64,000 nt of DNA from CAVRUD01 sp963849635 (lineage in GTDB: Bacteria > Chloroflexota > Chloroflexia > Thermomicrobiales > UBA6265): assembly GCA_963849635.1 (NCBI GenBank), contig CAWKIA010000013.1:69668-133667 (forward strand), read 5' to 3'. Under the pieces are notes generated by a model, which made no database searches, was not told where the DNA came from, and saw only the letters and a list, made by a program, of their open reading frames with translations. How positions within the stretch are numbered: the first letter of the stretch is position 1; every line of letters begins with the position of its first letter. This document shows positions 18,738 to 28,083 of this stretch, in pieces. The position numbers and the translations under genes were made by a program.

Positions 18738-19005
18738 GCCCATCTCGATTGGCCCGCCCTCCGCGATCGCTCCGTCGCAACAAGGTACGGCTGGACAATA
18801 TCGTGATCGTTCCGGCGAGCATGCTGCCGTTTCAAGCGCGAGTGGACGAGGCTCGCCGCCGAGCTGGAGCCCGACGGTGTTCTCTTCGTGGTGCCAACCG
18901 CCGAGACGCCGCTGAAGCAGACGATGCGGCGAGTTGCCTCGACCCTGCGTGACCGCGGACACCATATCTCCGCTGTCAGATGCCGACTATTTCCGGCACA
19001 CCTGA
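18734..19005 (+). CDS. Small protein coupled to the recombinase (frameshifted)
   Basis: The ATG at 18734 overlaps the recombinase stop (ATGA). The protein starts MSPSRLARPPRSLRRNK and reads VRLDNIVIVPASMLPF. After a frame change near 18830 it continues LAAELEPDGVLFVVPTAE and QTMRRVASTLRDRGHHIS, ending either at 19005 after one more shift or further on. About 90 residues, alpha/beta. I know no family name. The overlap suggests it works with the recombinase, for instance as a directionality or accessory factor, but this is inference. Confidence 0.45.
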
Positions 19006-19065
19006 TCGGCTATTTCACGTCCAAACACGTTCATCCGTACCGGCACGAAGCTCTGCTTGTGCCAC

Positions 19066-19335
19066 ATGCCGACGGTCGGTATGGTGGAGTATATGGACCC
19101 TGTTCAACACCCTCTCGATTGGTGGGCCTACGGCGGCTACGCCGAGGTCATCCGCCACACCGGCTGGAATCTTCCCAAAGCCCGCCGCGAAGTCCGCAAA
19201 GCCATCAAGTGCTATGGTTGGAACCCGATCGGCCACGCGGGGTACGCCGAGCTGCGCCGCCGGATCATGGACGGCGACAGTCTTCGACAAGACCTTGTCC
19301 TGACCATACGGACTGAATTCAAGGACGAACAATAA
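19066..19335 (+). CDS. Small hypothetical protein
   Basis: A frame from ATG 19066 (MPTVGMVEYMDPVQHPLDWW) encodes 89 residues with a coding-like composition: YGGYAEVIRHTGWNLPKARR, then EVRKAIKCYGWNPIGHAGYA. It has an in-frame upstream ATG at 19057. A strong hairpin follows at once, which fits the end of a transcript. No family is recognised. It may be part of the integrase operon. Confidence 0.4.
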   Translation: MPTVGMVEYMDPVQHPLDWWAYGGYAEVIRHTGWNLPKARREVRKAIKCYGWNPIGHAGYAELRRRIMDGDSLRQDLVLTIRTEFKDEQ

Positions 19336-19336
19336 T

Positions 19337-19367
19337 AGTAGGGTCGGGATGTAGTCCCGACCCTACT
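19337..19367. terminator. Perfect 13-bp hairpin between convergent genes
   Basis: AGTAGGGTCGGGA (19337-19349) and TCCCGACCCTACT (19355-19367) form a perfect stem with a 5-base loop. On the minus strand the stem is followed by ATTATTGTT, so it can terminate the leftward gene at 19411; on the plus strand no T run follows. Confidence 0.65.
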
Positions 19368-19410
19368 GATGGTGGTGACCGCCGCTCGGTGTTCTTCGGT
19401 TCAGCCCGGC

Positions 19411-19710
19411 CTAACGCGGCCGGCGGTTCCGACTCCGAGACTCTGGGAACTCGGCAATCGCGTCACTGAGCTGCGCGTTCTTCAGGGCGTTCAGGACGAA
19501 CGGCACCTGCGCCGGATACGTCCGGATCAGATCCGGGCACGCCACCAGCGCGATCGTCAGGCGGATGATCGTCAGGTTCGAAGCGTGCTTCTCCCCGTCG
19601 AACAACCGGCGAACAACGGTGGGGTCGAGACCCGAGTACTGGGCGAGTTGATACTCGCTTTTCCCGCACAGCTTGGCGAGATCGTTCAGGGTTTTGGCAA
19701 AGTCGCTCAT
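19411..19710 (-). CDS. Small HTH-type regulator, relative of the protein at 1-284
   Basis: The ATG at 19708-19710 is preceded by GGAGGA. The 99-residue protein reads MSDFAKTLNDLAKLCGKS, then EYQLAQYSGLDPTVVRRLFD, a helix-turn-helix of XRE type, followed by a hydrophobic helix (IIRLTIALVACPDLI). It shares AKTL..L, a Tyr-rich turn, VRR..G.K..S and the C-terminal L..A.L.DA.A pattern with the protein at the left edge. Probably a transcriptional regulator. The two copies lie on the same strand near the two ends of the mobile element. Confidence 0.6.
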   Translation of the reverse strand: MSDFAKTLNDLAKLCGKSEYQLAQYSGLDPTVVRRLFDGEKHASNLTIIRLTIALVACPDLIRTYPAQVPFVLNALKNAQLSDAIAEFPESRSRNRRPR

Positions 19711-20039
19711 GAGTCCTCCGGCCACCCCACTTGTGTTGTGGCGTACCAGATTCGTCATGTCACCCGTCTGATCACGCGGCAATTGCAGCGGTCACCGACA
19801 TTCATCGTCATGCGTTCGGTTTGATGGTCGATTGGATTCTGCGCAACAGTATTCGCGATAAAGCGAGTTACACCCTTTCACGCTCGGTGCTTTAAGCATG
19901 GGGCATCTCCTGGTATGCACGGCGCCGCCCGCGAAGTCGCCCACATCCCATGCGTTGGCTTTCCCACACGTTCCGTTTGGCGTGCTACGATAGAACATAT
20001 GATCCGCCTTTCTATCCAACGCGAAACCGTCGGGGGGGA

Positions 20040-20975
20040 GTGAGCGACCTCAAGCTCTTCCGACTCTCGCCGACCGGCGCGGAGGAGGTTCCGTCTCGGC
20101 CCGTGGCGGTCGAGCGGTCGCTCCAGGCCGTCGTCGAGCGGCACATCGGGACGATCCTCGGCCTGCGCCTCCTGGCCTCCGACTACGCCACCGGGCGCAG
20201 CCACGGCGGTCGCATCGACACGCTCGGCCTCGACGAGAACGGCTGTCCGGTGATCGTCGAGTACAAGCGCGCCGTCAACGAGAACGTCATCAACCAGGGC
20301 CTGTTCTACCTGGACTGGCTCCTGGACCACCGGGCCGAGGTCAAGCTGCTCGCCCTCGAACGCCTCGACCGGGCGGCGGCCGAGGCCATCGAGTGGGACG
20401 CCCCGCGGCTGCTCTGCGTGGCCGGCGACTTCACCCGCTACGACGCCCACGCGATCAAGCAGATCGACCGCTCGATCGACCTCATCCGGTACCGCCGCTA
20501 CGGCGACGACTTCCTCCTCCTCGAACTCGCGGCGACGTCGCGGCGCTCCCAGGGCGACGCCGCGACCGTGCCCGTCGTTCCGCCGACCGGGTCTCCTCGC
20601 CGGGGACGGCGGGGCGGCGCGAAGGCGGTCGTCGACCGGCTCGCCGCCGCGCCCACCGAGGTGCAGCACCGCTACGACGCGCTGGCCGCCTTCCTGACGT
20701 CGCTGGGGGAGGACGTGCAGGTCCGGGTCCTGACGTCGTACGTCGCGTTCCGCCGGCTGACGAACTTCGCCTGCGTGGAGGTCCAGCCGCAGCAGCGGCG
20801 GGTGGTGGTCTACGCGAAGGTGGACCCGAGCACCGTGCCCCTCGAGCAGGGGTTCACCCGCGACGTGCGCGCGGTCGGCCACCCCGGCACGGGCAGCCTG
20901 GAGATCGTGATCGACTCCGACGAGGACGTGGAGCGGGCGAAGCCGCTCCTCGCGCGCAGCTTCGAGGCCAATTAG
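20040..20975 (+). CDS. NucS-like/DUF91-type nuclease with C-terminal DUF5655-like domain
   Basis: The GTG at 20040 gives VSDLKLFRLSPTG, the usual first residues of this family; longer frames begin at 19950. The N-terminal half holds a PD-(D/E)xK-type nuclease fold with HGGRIDTLGLDENGCPVIV and EYKR (the Asp, Glu and Lys of the active site, about residues 60-85), then NENVINQGLFYLDWLLDH. After a basic linker (TGSPRRGRRGGAKA) a separate domain (residues about 205-312) reads QVRVLTSYVAFRRLTNFACV, matching the small DUF5655 domain. 311 residues, intact. Stand-alone; likely a DNA repair or defence-type nuclease. Function not established for this architecture as far as I know. Confidence 0.7.
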   Translation: MSDLKLFRLSPTGAEEVPSRPVAVERSLQAVVERHIGTILGLRLLASDYATGRSHGGRIDTLGLDENGCPVIVEYKRAVNENVINQGLFYLDWLLDHRAEVKLLALERLDRAAAEAIEWDAPRLLCVAGDFTRYDAHAIKQIDRSIDLIRYRRYGDDFLLLELAATSRRSQGDAATVPVVPPTGSPRRGRRGGAKAVVDRLAAAPTEVQHRYDALAAFLTSLGEDVQVRVLTSYVAFRRLTNFACVEVQPQQRRVVVYAKVDPSTVPLEQGFTRDVRAVGHPGTGSLEIVIDSDEDVERAKPLLARSFEAN

Positions 20976-21377
20976 GGCCAAGCCACGCCGTAGAGGAGTT
21001 CAGCCCCGCGCGAATGCCCGGGCATTCCGGTCCAGGATATTCGGCCACGGCGAGGCCAGGGCACTCCTCAGGAATCCAGACGCGCGCCTTCCAGGAACCT
21101 CTCCACGTGTGTTTGTTTTGTTAGGAGAGGCGTTCGCGGAGGAGCAGTCGAACGTTGTTCACTGGCCAAACTCAAGTGAACGCTCGAGTCGCAGCGTGCT
21201 GCACGGGGTCGAGCGACAAACGCCCAGGAAACAGGCGGAGGCATGACTTGGCAGGTCGTGGCAATAAGGGTAGGCTGCAGGCCGTGGTGTACACAGTGCA
21301 GGCGAACTCAATGTGTACAAGAGGGCGAATCTGATCATGACGGCTCGCGTCTTGTCTCCTGGCAAAGGGAAGGCCTG
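20976..21377. other. Intergenic, no gene supported
   Basis: I see no convincing frame here. GTGTACACAGTGCA and TGTGTACAAG near 21290-21320 are AT-richer and may be part of the promoter of the next gene. Confidence 0.3.
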
Positions 21378-21857
21378 ATGGAATCGGACCGCATGGGACG
21401 GAGGGACGGGGAGCAGGAGACCGGCACATCGACGATGTCCGAACGCGGTGACACCGATGAATCGGCCACAGGGAGCTTGTCGGCAGGGGTGTCTGAGAAC
21501 GCTCCGAAGGTGACTGCTGCTGTGCGCGCGGCCGCCAGACTTGCGTACGTCACGCCTCGACTGTCTAAACCGAGCTACGTCACGCCGCGCCTCAGTCCCC
21601 AGGCTTCCCTCATTGCCGAAGCCAATCGGTCGACGGTGACGCTACGGGAGGCCCGTTCGGAGCGAGGACTAACCGCAGAGGACCTGGCGGCCCTCTCCGG
21701 CATTTCCGCGACAACGGTCTTTCGGATCGAACACGGCAAGACCACGCCGCGCCCGCACGTCATCCGTCAGCTAAGCGAGGTACTCGGCCGCGCGCCCTGG
21801 GATATCTCCGAGTTTGCTGCCGCCCTGCGCCGAGGAGTTCGTGGCTCCGTGACTTAG
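21378..21857 (+). CDS. XRE-family transcriptional regulator
   Basis: The ATG at 21378 (MESDRMGRRDGEQETG) follows AGGGAAGG at a suitable distance; a longer frame begins at 21243. The first 90 residues are low-complexity and include a short repeat (YVTPRLSKPS, YVTPRLSPQ). The C-terminal 65 residues are a clear HTH_3 domain: TLREARSERGLTAEDLAALS, then GISATTVFRIEHGKTTPRPH. 159 residues. No effector domain is seen. Target genes unknown. Confidence 0.65.
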   Translation: MESDRMGRRDGEQETGTSTMSERGDTDESATGSLSAGVSENAPKVTAAVRAAARLAYVTPRLSKPSYVTPRLSPQASLIAEANRSTVTLREARSERGLTAEDLAALSGISATTVFRIEHGKTTPRPHVIRQLSEVLGRAPWDISEFAAALRRGVRGSVT

Positions 21858-22016
21858 GGGTGGCCCTACGTCTGGACGAGTCCGCCGAGGAGGATGAGCC
21901 TCCGGCGCTCTTGCGGTCTTCCGCAGTGGGAGCCTAACTCGATGGCCGGTCGATGTCGTCGAGGGAGACCGGCCTGTCTTTTCCACCCGTGGCGATTCGT
22001 GGAGGAGAATAGTGGC

Positions 22017-22217
22017 ATGGAGGGTCGGCGCCTCTACGTTGCCGGCAGACGAGGTCGGAAATCCGACCGGCTTCCTCCAGAAGTGCTCTACGGTTCGGTT
22101 CGTGGTCCTGCGTCCGTCCTCACTCCACACGTCCAGGTGTCCCGCCGGCGTTCCACCTTGAACCGAGCCTATCAGCGGGTTCTGGTCCAGCGAGCGTGGG
22201 AAGGGTGGCCAAGGTGA
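22017..22217 (+). CDS. Possible small basic protein
   Basis: The ATG at 22017 is preceded by GGAGGAGA at an 8-base spacing. The frame encodes 66 residues rich in Arg (MEGRRLYVAGRRGRKSDR). The ribosome-binding site is good but the composition is not distinctive and no family is recognised. Confidence 0.25.
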   Translation: MEGRRLYVAGRRGRKSDRLPPEVLYGSVRGPASVLTPHVQVSRRRSTLNRAYQRVLVQRAWEGWPR

Positions 22218-22424
22218 ACGACGCCGCGACCGCGTTCTGCCCCCTCCCATCCGCGTCGCGACGAGCAAGCACTGTTGGCACTGGAATAGCGATCTTTCTA
22301 TTCTACCGAGGCGCCGATGCGCATCGTCCGCGGTCGCCCTTCAGTCCGGAAAGGGCATGAAGGGGCGTGACGGGCCTTCAGTGACGAACCCTGACCTCTT
22401 CGCCCCAAAAGTACTAGCTATTTT

Positions 22425-22443
22425 GGCCTATAGGTCCTATAAT
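22425..22443 (+). promoter_or_regulatory. Perfect -10 box (TATAAT) upstream of the Gly/Pro-rich secreted protein
   Basis: TATAAT at 22438-22443 lies 73 bases upstream of the start at 22516, in an AT-rich patch containing CCTATAGG. No good -35 box is seen. Confidence 0.4.
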
Positions 22444-22515
22444 CAGGTCATAGACGCCTAGACTCCCACTCGCGCGGCGACATTGTGGCCCTCCTCGGGC
22501 TAAGGAGCCCCTCCG

Positions 22516-23007
22516 ATGCTACGCCGCCGACCGTTCACCCGCCGGGCTCTCGTCGCCGCCTGCGTGGCCACAGTGGTGGCAGCCGAAGAGAGCCGCCGTG
22601 CCTACGCCGCCCCCAAGCTCGTCGATATAGGGCGGGCCGCTTCCCCGTACCTGGGTCACTCCGGCGCGTCCGCCGGGAACCCACCACCGACCGGAGGCGA
22701 TCCAATTGGCGGCGGTCACCTCCCGGGAGGTTCCACCGGCGGGGGACAGCTACCCGGCGGCGAAGTCCCCGGCGACGGCCAACTTCCCGGTGGGGAACAG
22801 ATCCCCGGCGGCCAACTCCCCGGCGGATCGACCGGCGGAGCACTGACCGGGGGAGGCCCGACCGGCGGCACGGGCTCGGAGTCCACCAGTCCCACGTTCG
22901 GCTCGACGGGCACGGCCGACCCGGGCATTCCCTCCGCCGCCGGAGAAGCTCCCATGGTTGTATTAGCGTTACCGGCGACTGGCATGGGTTCGGCCGCCCA
23001 CGACTGA
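22516..23007 (+). CDS. Secreted Gly/Pro-rich repeat protein with C-terminal LPATG motif
   Basis: 163 residues from ATG 22516. The N-terminus (MLRRRPFTRRALVAACVATV) with twin Arg-rich start and AYAA is a signal peptide. The mature chain is a low-complexity run of Gly-Pro-Gly repeats such as GGGQLPGGEVPGDGQLPGG. Near the C-terminus comes VVLALPATGMGSAAHD. LPATG matches the LPxTG sortase pentapeptide, but only seven residues follow, without the usual hydrophobic helix and Arg tail; a frameshift could hide them. Likely an exported surface or matrix protein. A hairpin follows at 23086. Confidence 0.55.
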   Translation: MLRRRPFTRRALVAACVATVVAAEESRRAYAAPKLVDIGRAASPYLGHSGASAGNPPPTGGDPIGGGHLPGGSTGGGQLPGGEVPGDGQLPGGEQIPGGQLPGGSTGGALTGGGPTGGTGSESTSPTFGSTGTADPGIPSAAGEAPMVVLALPATGMGSAAHD

Positions 23008-23085
23008 CCCCGCACTCTGGCGGATATCCGCGTCGGGGCCGCCGCAGTGCCCTCTTGCGTGCCGGTACCCAACAGAGGTCTCCAG

Positions 23086-23112
23086 ACGGCATCGTTCCAC
23101 GAACGATGCCGT
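23086..23112 (+). terminator. 12-bp hairpin after the secreted protein
   Basis: ACGGCATCGTTC (23086-23097) and GAACGATGCCGT (23101-23112) form a perfect stem around a 3-base loop, followed only by TCCCATTC. It lies 79 bases past the stop and probably ends that transcript. Confidence 0.55.
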
Positions 23113-23728
23113 TCCCATTCAGGAACTTCGGCGCTACCCGGCCCCTGATCCGGTCTACCGCCATTTGCGAGCTGTCGTTGCCACGATCGACGAGGCAGTT
23201 TGGTCTCCGGAAGGCAGCCGGCCAGTATCCCCCTCTTCTCCGCAGGCTTTTCGACATGGCTCCAGCTCCTGCCAACGTCGCGTTGAACGCTCATCATCGG
23301 TCTGGACCTGGGAGAAGACAACCGGCGCATGGATGTGGTCGAGCCGGGCTCCGGCCAGGGTCCGGCTCCCACGCAGGTGACGGTCAGGCGGATTGACCGT
23401 CGCCAGGCGTTCGGCCCGTGCAAATCACGGTGACCGGAACGGACGCATCCACGATGAGTACAATGGCTGGTGCACAATCGTCGACCTGAAGGAACTCGGG
23501 TCGACCCGGTCAATCTCGTTGTTTGCTCGCCTCAGGGTCCCGCCAATCACGATCACCGCAACGGGATCGTCCCGTTCAATAAGCTCGTGAGTACCCCCTC
23601 TTGTCTAGGAATAATGGCCATGGTTCTTAGTACGTATAGACAGTGAATCCAGGACTAATGATCGATCCATCGAAGAAAATAATGCTACGCACGGTGCTAC
23701 ACTCGTTGTGAAGGGGAGGAGCAACATT
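23113..23728. other. Intergenic, no gene supported
   Basis: Frames here lack starts, ribosome-binding sites and family motifs. From about 23590 the sequence is AT-richer (TAGTACGTATAGACAG, AAGAAAATAATG) and likely contains the promoter of the next gene. Confidence 0.3.
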
Positions 23729-23974
23729 ATGGAACGAAGCAGGATTGCACCCGGGCCAATTCTCCGCAAAGAAAACGCGCCAAGGGACTCTTCGCCTCGT
23801 TTGGCGATCGTGGGCGCTAAAGATGTCCATGAGACTTCGCCCGCCCATCTGGTCGCAGAGCGCTACGGTATCGGGGCGAGAACGGGTATCTTCCGCGGTC
23901 TCGTTTTAGGGCTCCCCGTCACGATTGCTTTTTGGGCAGTGATCCTCTGGGTTCTGGCTCGGTTTGTCGTGTAG
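23729..23974 (+). CDS. Small protein with one C-terminal membrane segment
   Basis: The ATG at 23729 follows AAGGGGAGGAG at a good distance. The 81-residue product has a polar N-terminus (MERSRIAPGPILRKENAPRD) and a single C-terminal hydrophobic helix (LGLPVTIAFWAVILWVLARF). It is monocistronic in appearance. No family recognised. Confidence 0.5.
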   Translation: MERSRIAPGPILRKENAPRDSSPRLAIVGAKDVHETSPAHLVAERYGIGARTGIFRGLVLGLPVTIAFWAVILWVLARFVV

Positions 23975-24241
23975 GCCAGCACGTGCCGTCCCTCTGCGCG
24001 TCAACCGGTGTTGATGCTCCCTTCCGAGGTATGCGGAGGGGTGCGTGAACATCGCCCCTGATCTCCTTGGGATGGGCCGGCTTGGCTAGCCCAATCGGGC
24101 CCGGTCAGCGGCAGCAGCTCCTCACCTACACCTACTGCCCCGTGCGATTGTTCTGTCCCTGCCCGCGCCGCAGGGATGGTTTGGACTGCATCGTTCAAGC
24201 CCGTCCGTATTGGACGAACCCTCGCCCAGGGAGGCGCAACA

Positions 24242-27200
24242 GTGCAACGCTCCAGCATTCACTGGGTTGTCGCGGTCGGGATGGTTGCCGCTTCCCTGTT
24301 GGGTATCGGGGTTTCGTCACAACGAGAGGTGCGGGCGGCGCCCGGTTTGACGGTGGATCCGGGCGCCGCCCTTCCGGGCACGTCGGTGGTCGCACTGGGG
24401 ACCGAACTCGGCACGAACGCGACCGGTGACGTGAGGTGGGCCGCCGACGGGACGGTCTTGGCATATTTCGTCGCCGATGCCGACGGCGGCTTCGCGGCAA
24501 CGTTCGTGGTGCCCGACGTGCCCGCCGGCGTCTACCCTTTGGTCGCCGCTGCCAGCTCCGAGGATGGCGAGGCCTCGGCCGAGGCCTGGCTTGAAGTTCT
24601 CCCCGTTGAGGCCCCTGAGCCTCCGACCGAGCCACCGCTTCCGACCGAGCCGCCACTCCCCACCGAGCCGCCGCTCCCGACCGAGCAACCAAGCCTGACC
24701 ACAGAGCCCGAAACCGAGCCCAGCCCCGACGAACAAGCGTCTTCTGAGGTGACCATCGCGGCGTGGCCGAGCGCCGACGCTCGGGTGGAGGAGGCGGTGC
24801 CGGAGCTCGCCTTCGGTGCCGACTCGGTGCTCGTCGTCAGCCAAAGCGATGCGGGCGCGGTCGAGAGCTACCTGCGCTTCGAGGTCGGCGGTGTCGGAGG
24901 CGCGGTTCGAAGTGCGCGCCTCCGACTTTTTGCCACAAGCTGGACGCCGGATGGCCCCACGCTCCTGACCGCCGGCAACAACTGGGACGAATCCGGCCTC
25001 ACCTGGCTGACCCGACCTGATCGCACCAGCTACGCGATCGCCGACGCGGGGGGGATCGAGGCCAACACCTGGGTCGAGTACGACGTCACCCCGGTCGTCA
25101 CCGCCGATGGCGTCTACACGTTCGTTCTCGCCGGTCCCCCGAACGGGTGGGTTACCTTCGCCTCGCGCGAGGCTCCGGGTGTGGAGCCCCAGCTCGTGCT
25201 CGTGGTCGATCCCACCGCCCCCGTCGAGGTCAGTCCGACCGCACTGCCAACGCTCGTGCCTGAACCTACGGCGACGGCGACCCTGGCACCGGGTCCGTCC
25301 GCGACGACTGTCCCGCAGGATGCCGACACGGAGTTTAGCGCCGCGGCGCTGGAATCTTCGGCCCTTGCGGTCACCCTGTCCGGGTCCAAGTTGCCGCTTG
25401 TGGAGAGCGGCGGCAGTTCCGACGCGACCTACACCGGCCGAGTTAGGGACGGTTACCTGACCACCGACTGGCACACGAACGGGAAGAGTACGCCGCCCGC
25501 GACGGCATTCGTCTACGTTGATCTGGGATCGCCCTATGCGGTGAGCGGGGTGCGTTGGGTCTTCAACAAGACCGGCTTCGCCGACGATATGCGGATCGAG
25601 TTTTCGACCAACAAGAGTACCTGGACGTCGATGGCGACCGTGAGCAACGCACCCGCGATGGAATGGCAGCAGGCGGCGATCGCGGGTACGGCGCGCTACG
25701 TCCGTTTCTACTTCACGAACGTGAACAGCGACGCGGTGGTGGGCTACCTGGCCGAGGTCGAGGTCTGGGGTCAGGCCGCGCCGGCCGGCACCGCCACCCC
25801 GGCCCCGACGGCCACCCGCACGCCGACCGCTATCCCGGCCCCGACGGCCACCCGGACACCTACGGCCACCGCCACGGCCACCCGCACCCCAAGTCCGACC
25901 GCGACCAACACGCCGGCTCCGACCGCCACCCGCACTCCGACCGCCACACCGAGCCCGACCGCCACCCGGACGCCGACACCGGTCAGCACCAGCACCCCGC
26001 TGCCGACCGCGACGCGGACGCCCAGCCCGGTGGCCACGGCCACTCGGACGCCAACCGCGACCATCGCGCCGAGCCCGACCGCGACCAGCACCGTGGCGCC
26101 GACCGCCACCGGCACGCCAGGCTCGGCCGTTGGCGGCCTGACCGGGGAGTACTACGGCAAACCAAACCTTACCGAATCGAGGCTGACCCGCGTGGACGCC
26201 GGGGTGTCCTTCAACTGGGGCTCGGGCGGCCCCGATCCGGCGCTGGGCACGGACAACTTTTCGGTCCGTTGGACGGGGAGCGTCCGGGCCGACGCGGGCG
26301 GGAGCTACACGTTCTACACCGTGGCCGACGACGGGGTTCGACTGTGGGTCAATGGCCAGCTGCTGATCGACGACTGGGCCTTCCACGCGGCGACCGAGCG
26401 GTCCGGGTCGGTCGCGCTGGCGGCCGGGGGGTGGTACCCGGTCACGCTGGAGTACTTCGAGGGGGGCGGCAGCGCCTCGGTGGCGCTCTCGTGGACCCCG
26501 CCGGGCGGGGCCCGGCAGCCCATCCCGGCCGCCCGCCTGGCCCCGGCCGGCGCGGCGGCCAGCCCGACGCCGAGACCGACCAAGCACCGATGGCGCCGAC
26601 GACCACGCCGTCGCCGTCTGGCTCGCCTGTGCCGCCCGGCACTCCTGGGCCCGGCGCCACCCCGGTGGCCGGCACGTCGTGCCCGACGACCATCCAGGCG
26701 CTCGTCGACGCCGCCGCGCCCGGCTCGGTCGTTAACGTGCCCCCCTGCGTCTACCGCGAGACCGTGACCATCACCAAGAGTCTTACGCTCAACGGGCAGG
26801 GTGCGGCCGAGATCCGCGGCAGCGACATCTGGACTGGCTGGACGCAGAGCGGCGGGTATTGGGTGCGCGGCACGGTCCCCTCGTTCTACAGCACCGGTGG
26901 AATCCTGCCAAAGCGGGACCAGTCAGATGCGGATTGCCGGAGCAGGTCTTCTTCGATGGCCATCCCCTCTCCAAGTTGCCTCGAATCCCGCCAGCGGCCA
27001 GTTTGCCATCGACGGAGCGCGTAACATCGTCTTGGCCGACAACCCGGCTGGGCACATCGTCGAAGTCACGACTCGTCAGCATTGGGTTAGCGGCACGGGC
27101 GGGCGGGGTAGCCATTGTCGGGCTTCACGATGAAGCACGCGGCAACCCCGGCTCAACGCGGTGCTCTCAATAACGGCGGCTACAGCAACTGGACCGTCCA

Positions 27201-28051
27201 GGGGAACGTCCTCTCGGATGCCCACGGTGCCGTCGTATCGCTCTACAACGCCAGCGATCTGCGGCTGCTCAATAACGACATCAGCCGAGGCGGACAACTC
27301 GGAGTCCAGGGCAGCCAGGCTACGGACGTCTTGGTCCAGGGTAACCGGATCTACGACAATAACACCGAGGCGTTTAGCAGCGGATGGGAGGCCGGTGGCC
27401 TCAAGATGGCCACCGGACATGACCCGCCTGACCATCGACTCGAACGAGGTCTACGGCAATAACGGTCCAGGGCTCTGGTGCGACGGCAACTGCGTCGACG
27501 TGACGTTCAGCAACAATCGGGTGCACCACAACGCCCGGGCCGGAATCTTCTTCGAGATCAGCGACGGAGCCCAGATCCACGGCAACGCCGTCTGGGAAAA
27601 CGGCTGGACGTTCACGACGTGGGGATGGGGGGCTGGGATCCTGATCTCAAGTTCGTCCAACGCCGAGGTCTTCGACAACACGGTGGCTTGGAACGGCGAT
27701 GGGATCTCCGTGATCTCGCAGAATCGTGGCCACTCAACACTGGGTAACCATGTCCACGACAACGTGATCGTGGGCGTGCGCTACACGACGCTTTTGGGAT
27801 TCTTCCAGGATTGGGCGGGTGTTCTCACCGCACCCGCCTCCGACAACTGGGGCGCGAACAACGTCTATTGGCTCAACGTTCCTGACGGCACTAGCTCCCA
27901 CTGGGAGTGGGCAGGAAGCGGCCGCTTTGCGCGCCTCGTCGACTGGAATGCGACTCCAGGCGAGGAGAACGGACGATACCTCAACGACTCAGAGCGGGAT
28001 CTGGAGCTGGGAACCCCAGGCATCCCACTTAGTCCCGAGCGCTTCTCGTAG
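24242..28051 (+). CDS. Large secreted modular protein: DNRLRE-like, discoidin-like, PA14 and beta-helix domains (frameshifted)
   Basis: The GTG at 24242 follows AGGGAGG and begins a signal peptide (WVVAVGMVAASLLGIGVSS). In order: an Ig-like domain; a Pro/Thr/Glu linker (about 24620-24740); a CBM96/DNRLRE-like domain (SYLRFEVGGVGGAVRSARLR); a discoidin-like domain (about 25370-25770; VYVDLGSPYAVSGVRWVF); a Thr/Pro linker (25792-26121); a PA14 domain (GLTGEYYGKPNL, DDGVRLWVNGQLLIDDW); then, after a frame change near 26580, a right-handed beta-helix (CPTTIQALVDAAAPGSVVNV, later NNDISRGGQLGVQG and NRVHHNARAGIFFEI). At least four frame changes occur between 26580 and 27430. It probably binds or cleaves an extracellular polysaccharide, and it abuts the exopolysaccharide operon. 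Confidence 0.7.
25792..26121 (+). repeat. Low-complexity Pro-Thr-Ala-Thr-Arg-Thr linker repeat
   Basis: Irregular copies of a PTATRTPTA-type hexa- to nonapeptide are encoded inside the secreted protein. It is a protein linker repeat rather than a DNA element. Confidence 0.75.
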
Positions 28052-28083
28052 CGATCAAGCTTATAGCTCACGAATTGGGGTTC

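Noticed and set aside
25792..26121. Possible CRISPR array
   Set aside because: The repeats are irregular in length, have no unique spacers of constant size and encode a Pro/Thr linker in frame with flanking domains.
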